NCBI GenBank assembly: GCA_023480735.1
Contig: JAMCXB010000067.1
Location: forward strand, 19,801 to 83,800
DNA length: 64,000 bases
Direction of reading: 5' to 3'
From: Bacteroidota bacterium
Lineage (GTDB): Bacteria; Bacteroidota; Ignavibacteria; Kryptoniales; JAKASW01
Below, piece after piece: positions 62,201 to 64,000 of this stretch; the first letter of the stretch is position 1; each line of letters opens with the position of its first letter. Under the pieces are notes generated by a model. That model had not been told where the DNA came from, did not search any database, and worked only from the letters and a program-made list of their open reading frames with translations. Position numbers and translations under genes: made by a program.

Positions 62201-63588
62201 CGCGTAAGGGCGATCATTCCGAGGAGGTGCCCTTGATGAGTTACGGGGACTGCAACTAAATGGTCTAACTTCGGCCTCTCTCCGGGATAAACCGACAGCG
62301 GGTTTGCTTGTGCGTTGTTTTCCAACACGGAGACTTTCTCAGCTGCAGCTCTGCCTATCAGCCCGGTACCAAGGGGAATTTCCGCCATCATGAAGGACGG
62401 GCGTTTGCCGCTTCTAACCCTTATTTTTCTCTCGGCGAGCACTTCCTTCTTCTTGTCATAGATAAACAGACGCGCGACGTCAGCAGGCACAATCATGCTG
62501 AGCTTCTCCTCGATGATGTCGAATAACTTTTCCGGATCCAGATTCTCGTGCAACTGTGAGCTTGTCTCCCGAATTGCCTGCAGCTTCCTGTTTTGGATAA
62601 TCTGTGACTTGACGCCCTCGTTATATTCAAATAGCAGCGAACTCGTGTGCACTATTGCATCAAAGGCTTCAAGTTCCTCGTCTGTAAACTTATCACGGAC
62701 ATTCCCGACAACGATTCCCCCGAGCAGCTGATCCTTGCTGTAAAACGGGGCGTTGTAAATGGACTTCACCCCGGCGAATTTTTGTATCATTCGAGCCGCC
62801 TGAGCGGGCATCGTCGTGCCGAACACGTCGGCAAAATCCGATCCGACCCACGCCTTCCGCGCCGCTGTGTACTGGTCTACGATGCAATGCTCCGGATCAA
62901 AGGGGAACACGAATGTATCCAACGAAATGCCGAAGAACATTTGAGCAAACTTAACCAGTTTACCCTGCGGATAGATTCCGTATACGGCGAATCCCTTCTG
63001 GGACTGGAAGTATCGCTGTAGACTAACAACCTTCATATCGAGCTTCTTCACGACTTGCTCTGCCAATTCCTGCATGACCGATTTCAAATCGTTGGTCTCG
63101 ACCATTTTGCGCACGAGAGAAGCCAGGATTTCAATTTGATACGACTTCAGGACAGACCGATGTCTGAAGTCAGTGGCCTCTCTGACAAAGCTCAAATCTT
63201 CGATAATTTTGATGAGTGCGCTCGGAAACATTTTGAGCGAAGCACCCGAAAGAGGGATGTACGAATCCGCCCCAATACTTGGGTGCTCAAGGTATATGCT
63301 CTCGGAAAAGTCCCTTGATACCAGCACAACCGGCAAGAAAGGGTCTATCCCCTTTGCCGTTTCCAAGACAGAAGATGCGTCCGCTACTGCGAGATCATAA
63401 TCGACAACCAGAGCATCATACTTCCCCGAAAGGAGCTTCTTGTTTAGTCCGACTGAACCCGGCAGTGCCTCGACGGTGAACCCCATCCGGGCAGATTCCA
63501 ACACTCGACTCAATTGTTCCCGTAAATCCATTGAGTCTTCTAACAGTAATACCCTGATTTCCTGAAACGAACGTTTTGGGAATGACAT
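59260..63588 (-). CDS. Hybrid sensor histidine kinase, REC-GAF-GAF-PAS-GAF-PAS-HisKA-HATPase-REC
   Basis: A very large soluble two-component kinase with no membrane segment, about 1442 residues from ATG at 63588 (a TTG at 63606 is also possible). Order: N-terminal receiver (about 16-125), GAF (175-330), GAF (360-505), PAS (515-625, with YRFVKKSG-type PAC), GAF (645-795), PAS (805-920), a further GAF-like segment (930-1060), HisKA with the phosphohistidine in GGVAHDFNNILG (about 1085), HATPase (1185-1300, with DTGHGIS and GLGLSMVYGIV) and a C-terminal receiver with Asp in VVVLDMIMPGMDG. The N-terminal receiver lacks the usual KP near its end (YIPLSG), so it may be non-canonical. The ligand is unknown. 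Confidence 0.92.
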   Translation of the reverse strand: MSFPKRSFQEIRVLLLEDSMDLREQLSRVLESARMGFTVEALPGSVGLNKKLLSGKYDALVVDYDLAVADASSVLETAKGIDPFLPVVLVSRDFSESIYLEHPSIGADSYIPLSGASLKMFPSALIKIIEDLSFVREATDFRHRSVLKSYQIEILASLVRKMVETNDLKSVMQELAEQVVKKLDMKVVSLQRYFQSQKGFAVYGIYPQGKLVKFAQMFFGISLDTFVFPFDPEHCIVDQYTAARKAWVGSDFADVFGTTMPAQAARMIQKFAGVKSIYNAPFYSKDQLLGGIVVGNVRDKFTDEELEAFDAIVHTSSLLFEYNEGVKSQIIQNRKLQAIRETSSQLHENLDPEKLFDIIEEKLSMIVPADVARLFIYDKKKEVLAERKIRVRSGKRPSFMMAEIPLGTGLIGRAAAEKVSVLENNAQANPLSVYPGERPKLDHLVAVPVTHQGHLLGMIALTRLNEEPFVEGDREALEIFTSQFAVALHNSRLYQDLLRSEQLYSLVLENVNDPVIFVGIGGKMLYVSPKFEEASGYTSDEVLGKDFGFLVHPDDLHFVVTRYRERISGRDTVSRYEFRFVKKSGEIRTVDYNVTTIWENGKITGLLGVARDVTEDKIAREELKRKTQQLQRMLDFNASLMHSSNLRELLSNLLAAVKEGIPAADAGSILTFDKAEKSLKMSASIGYPEEMKDRFTLNSSEGWGGRAFTTGTSVIVSDASLFPPLNNTQQSPLIPKIKSAVAVPLEVDDEILGVISLDNFSRTDAFRGEHQQLLEGFAHQAALALKKERMHSEIKESELRYRTITESSSDLIVVTDKTGKIEFCNDKFLKTFGLSSISALDRVILEFFDEDCRENLFLAVEAADPGKKQRATATIDGWRHHFEVVSSAITSDTGAARQILFLNDVSDLVRTSEWIEKAYGVALAHTGIELIENYADLLAEVFNTDVVFMGDYDQKNDSSFAHVAKIGNRYFHTLKIQGVEELLQKDQAKLSYLNSIFGVERRLNSYYATEIEVDAQRVGIIILAGERPLNSTRSQMNILQLVRQRLAFEYERERNEAETHRLEEQLRHSQKMESLGTLAGGVAHDFNNILGAILGYSGLLKLELKGERKLSRYLDTIEKSAQRAAELTKQLLGFARKGKTSVTSVNFNRICTETVDMTKKMIEKNVDVTLHLQEGLPMAEGDESQLSQVVMNLVLNARDAMPEGGALRLSTWILNSAEAESSKLNLERRSYVVVEVSDTGHGISKENLPRIFEPFFTTKPKGKGTGLGLSMVYGIVKNHGGEVEVDSEIDKGTTVRVYLPVSSKPGLLRKVGSELEVPRIVKDKVCLVVDDEVEIRDLLKDSLTLFGFNVVTAENGERAIEIVKNESKIDVVVLDMIMPGMDGSDTFFEIHKVRPELPVLVATGYSAEGKVQDILNNGGVGILRKPFTLDELQNQLVDRFIN

Positions 63589-63642
63589 ATCTTGGTGCTT
63601 TAGCAACAGAAGTTAACATGCTTGAAAATCTTTTCAAACTGA

Positions 63643-63678
63643 GGGACACCCCGAAATTTGCAGGTGTTCGGGATGTCC
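63643..63678 (-). terminator. Hairpin after rpoD
   Basis: A 12-bp near-perfect stem (GGACACCCCGAA at 63643-63654, TTCGGGATGTCC at 63667-63678, one G-T pair) with a 12-base loop, 13 bases after the sigma factor stop on the minus strand. There is no clean T run, so it is a moderate terminator candidate. Confidence 0.55.
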
Positions 63679-63690
63679 TGTGAAAATATA

Positions 63691-64000
63691 CTATCCTAAG
63701 TAAGCCCTTAAGGCCTTGCTACGCGTCGCATGGCGCAAACGTCTGATTGCTTTCTCCTTTATTTGCCTTACACGCTCGCGTGTGAGGTTGAATTTCTCGC
63801 CGATCTCTTCAAGTGTGAGTGGATGTTCTCTTTCAATTCCAAAATATAATCTGATAACTTCGGCTTCCCTATCGGTCAAAGACTTCAGTGCCCTTTCTAC
63901 CTCGGTCCTTAGGGACTCTTTCATCAACGTATAGTCGGGAGGAAGTTGGTTATCGTCCGCCATCACATCAAGGAGTTTGTTATCCTCACCCTGAACAAAT
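63691..64000 (-). CDS. rpoD: RNA polymerase primary sigma factor, C-terminal part (5' end outside window)
   Basis: The frame is open to the window edge, so only about 103 C-terminal residues are seen. [23 protein letters not shown] is the region 3-4 linker, and [72 protein letters not shown] is sigma region 4 with the helix-turn-helix that binds the -35 element. The LDV...EN/DN region and the short C-terminal end are typical of Bacteroidota/Chlorobi RpoD. The N-terminus, with regions 1-3, lies outside. Confidence 0.93.
   Translation of the reverse strand, partial: FVQGEDNKLLDVMADDNQLPPDYTLMKESLRTEVERALKSLTDREAEVIRLYFGIEREHPLTLEEIGEKFNLTRERVRQIKEKAIRRLRHATRSKALRAYLG

Overview
The window reads as a piece of a chromosome from a Gram-negative bacterium of the Bacteroidota/Chlorobi (FCB) side, most like Ignavibacteria, Kryptonia or Chlorobi. 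This placement is an inference, not a database result. It rests on lipid A genes (lpxB, lpxK) and many predicted lipoproteins and outer-membrane proteins, an alpha2-type glycyl-tRNA synthetase, a split ATP synthase operon without beta and epsilon genes, a bactofilin beside an M23 peptidase, a pyruvoyl-dependent arginine decarboxylase, a secreted tricorn-like protease and frequent TTG/GTG starts. Genes are packed tightly, with many 4-base ATGA/TTGA overlaps, and there is no phage, IS element, rRNA or CRISPR array.

Layout. 1-4621 (-): glyS, a DUF2461 protein, glycerate 2-kinase and rlmD (cut by the window edge). 4883-7194 (+): smpB, tyrS (frame broken) and arginine decarboxylase. 7278-13981 (-): ATP synthase genes atpZ, atpI-like, atpB, atpE, atpF, atpH, atpA (frame broken), atpG, preceded by bactofilin and M23 peptidase genes. 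14314-16646 (+): acyl-CoA carboxylase carboxyltransferase and a secreted protein. 16636-40685 (-): a long mostly housekeeping stretch read from glgA through gmhB, a lipoprotein, an outer-membrane protein (frame broken), rpiB, glyA, tatC, a prenyl synthase, a patatin, a GH2-like membrane protein, smc, a HAD phosphatase, an ICMT-like protein, lpxB, lpxK and a glutamine amidotransferase, then ppdK (frame broken), queA and ispD. 41049-48322 (+): a compact seven-gene string of beta-CASP ribonuclease, epimerase, nucleoside hydrolase, FN3 lipoprotein, orphan ABC ATPase, outer-membrane protein and RsbW-like ATPase. 48471-50111 (-): mdh, rpmA, rplU. 50605-51165 (+): a lipoprotein. 51202-51881 (-): tRNA-Ser(GCU) followed by a decayed GIY-YIG endonuclease gene, a 57-bp copy of the tRNA 3' part and a second decayed GIY-YIG gene. 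51960-64000 (-): PAP2 phosphatase, a second ICMT-like protein, tricorn-like protease, PspC/toastrack pair, cold-shock protein, a very large hybrid histidine kinase and the C-terminus of a primary sigma factor.

The most unusual items are (1) the tRNA-Ser/GIY-YIG tandem, where each tRNA 3' end is followed within about 25 bases by a GIY-YIG reading frame and the first nuclease frame takes its stop codon from the next tRNA copy; (2) a 303-bp non-coding element bounded by a perfect 25-bp inverted repeat directly upstream of the cold-shock gene; (3) a GH2-fold protein in which both catalytic glutamates seem to be missing and which is fused to a polytopic membrane domain; and (4) short indels breaking tyrS, atpA, ppdK and an outer-membrane protein gene, plus a 21-bp in-frame duplication in smc. 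The indels may be assembly errors or real slippage events.
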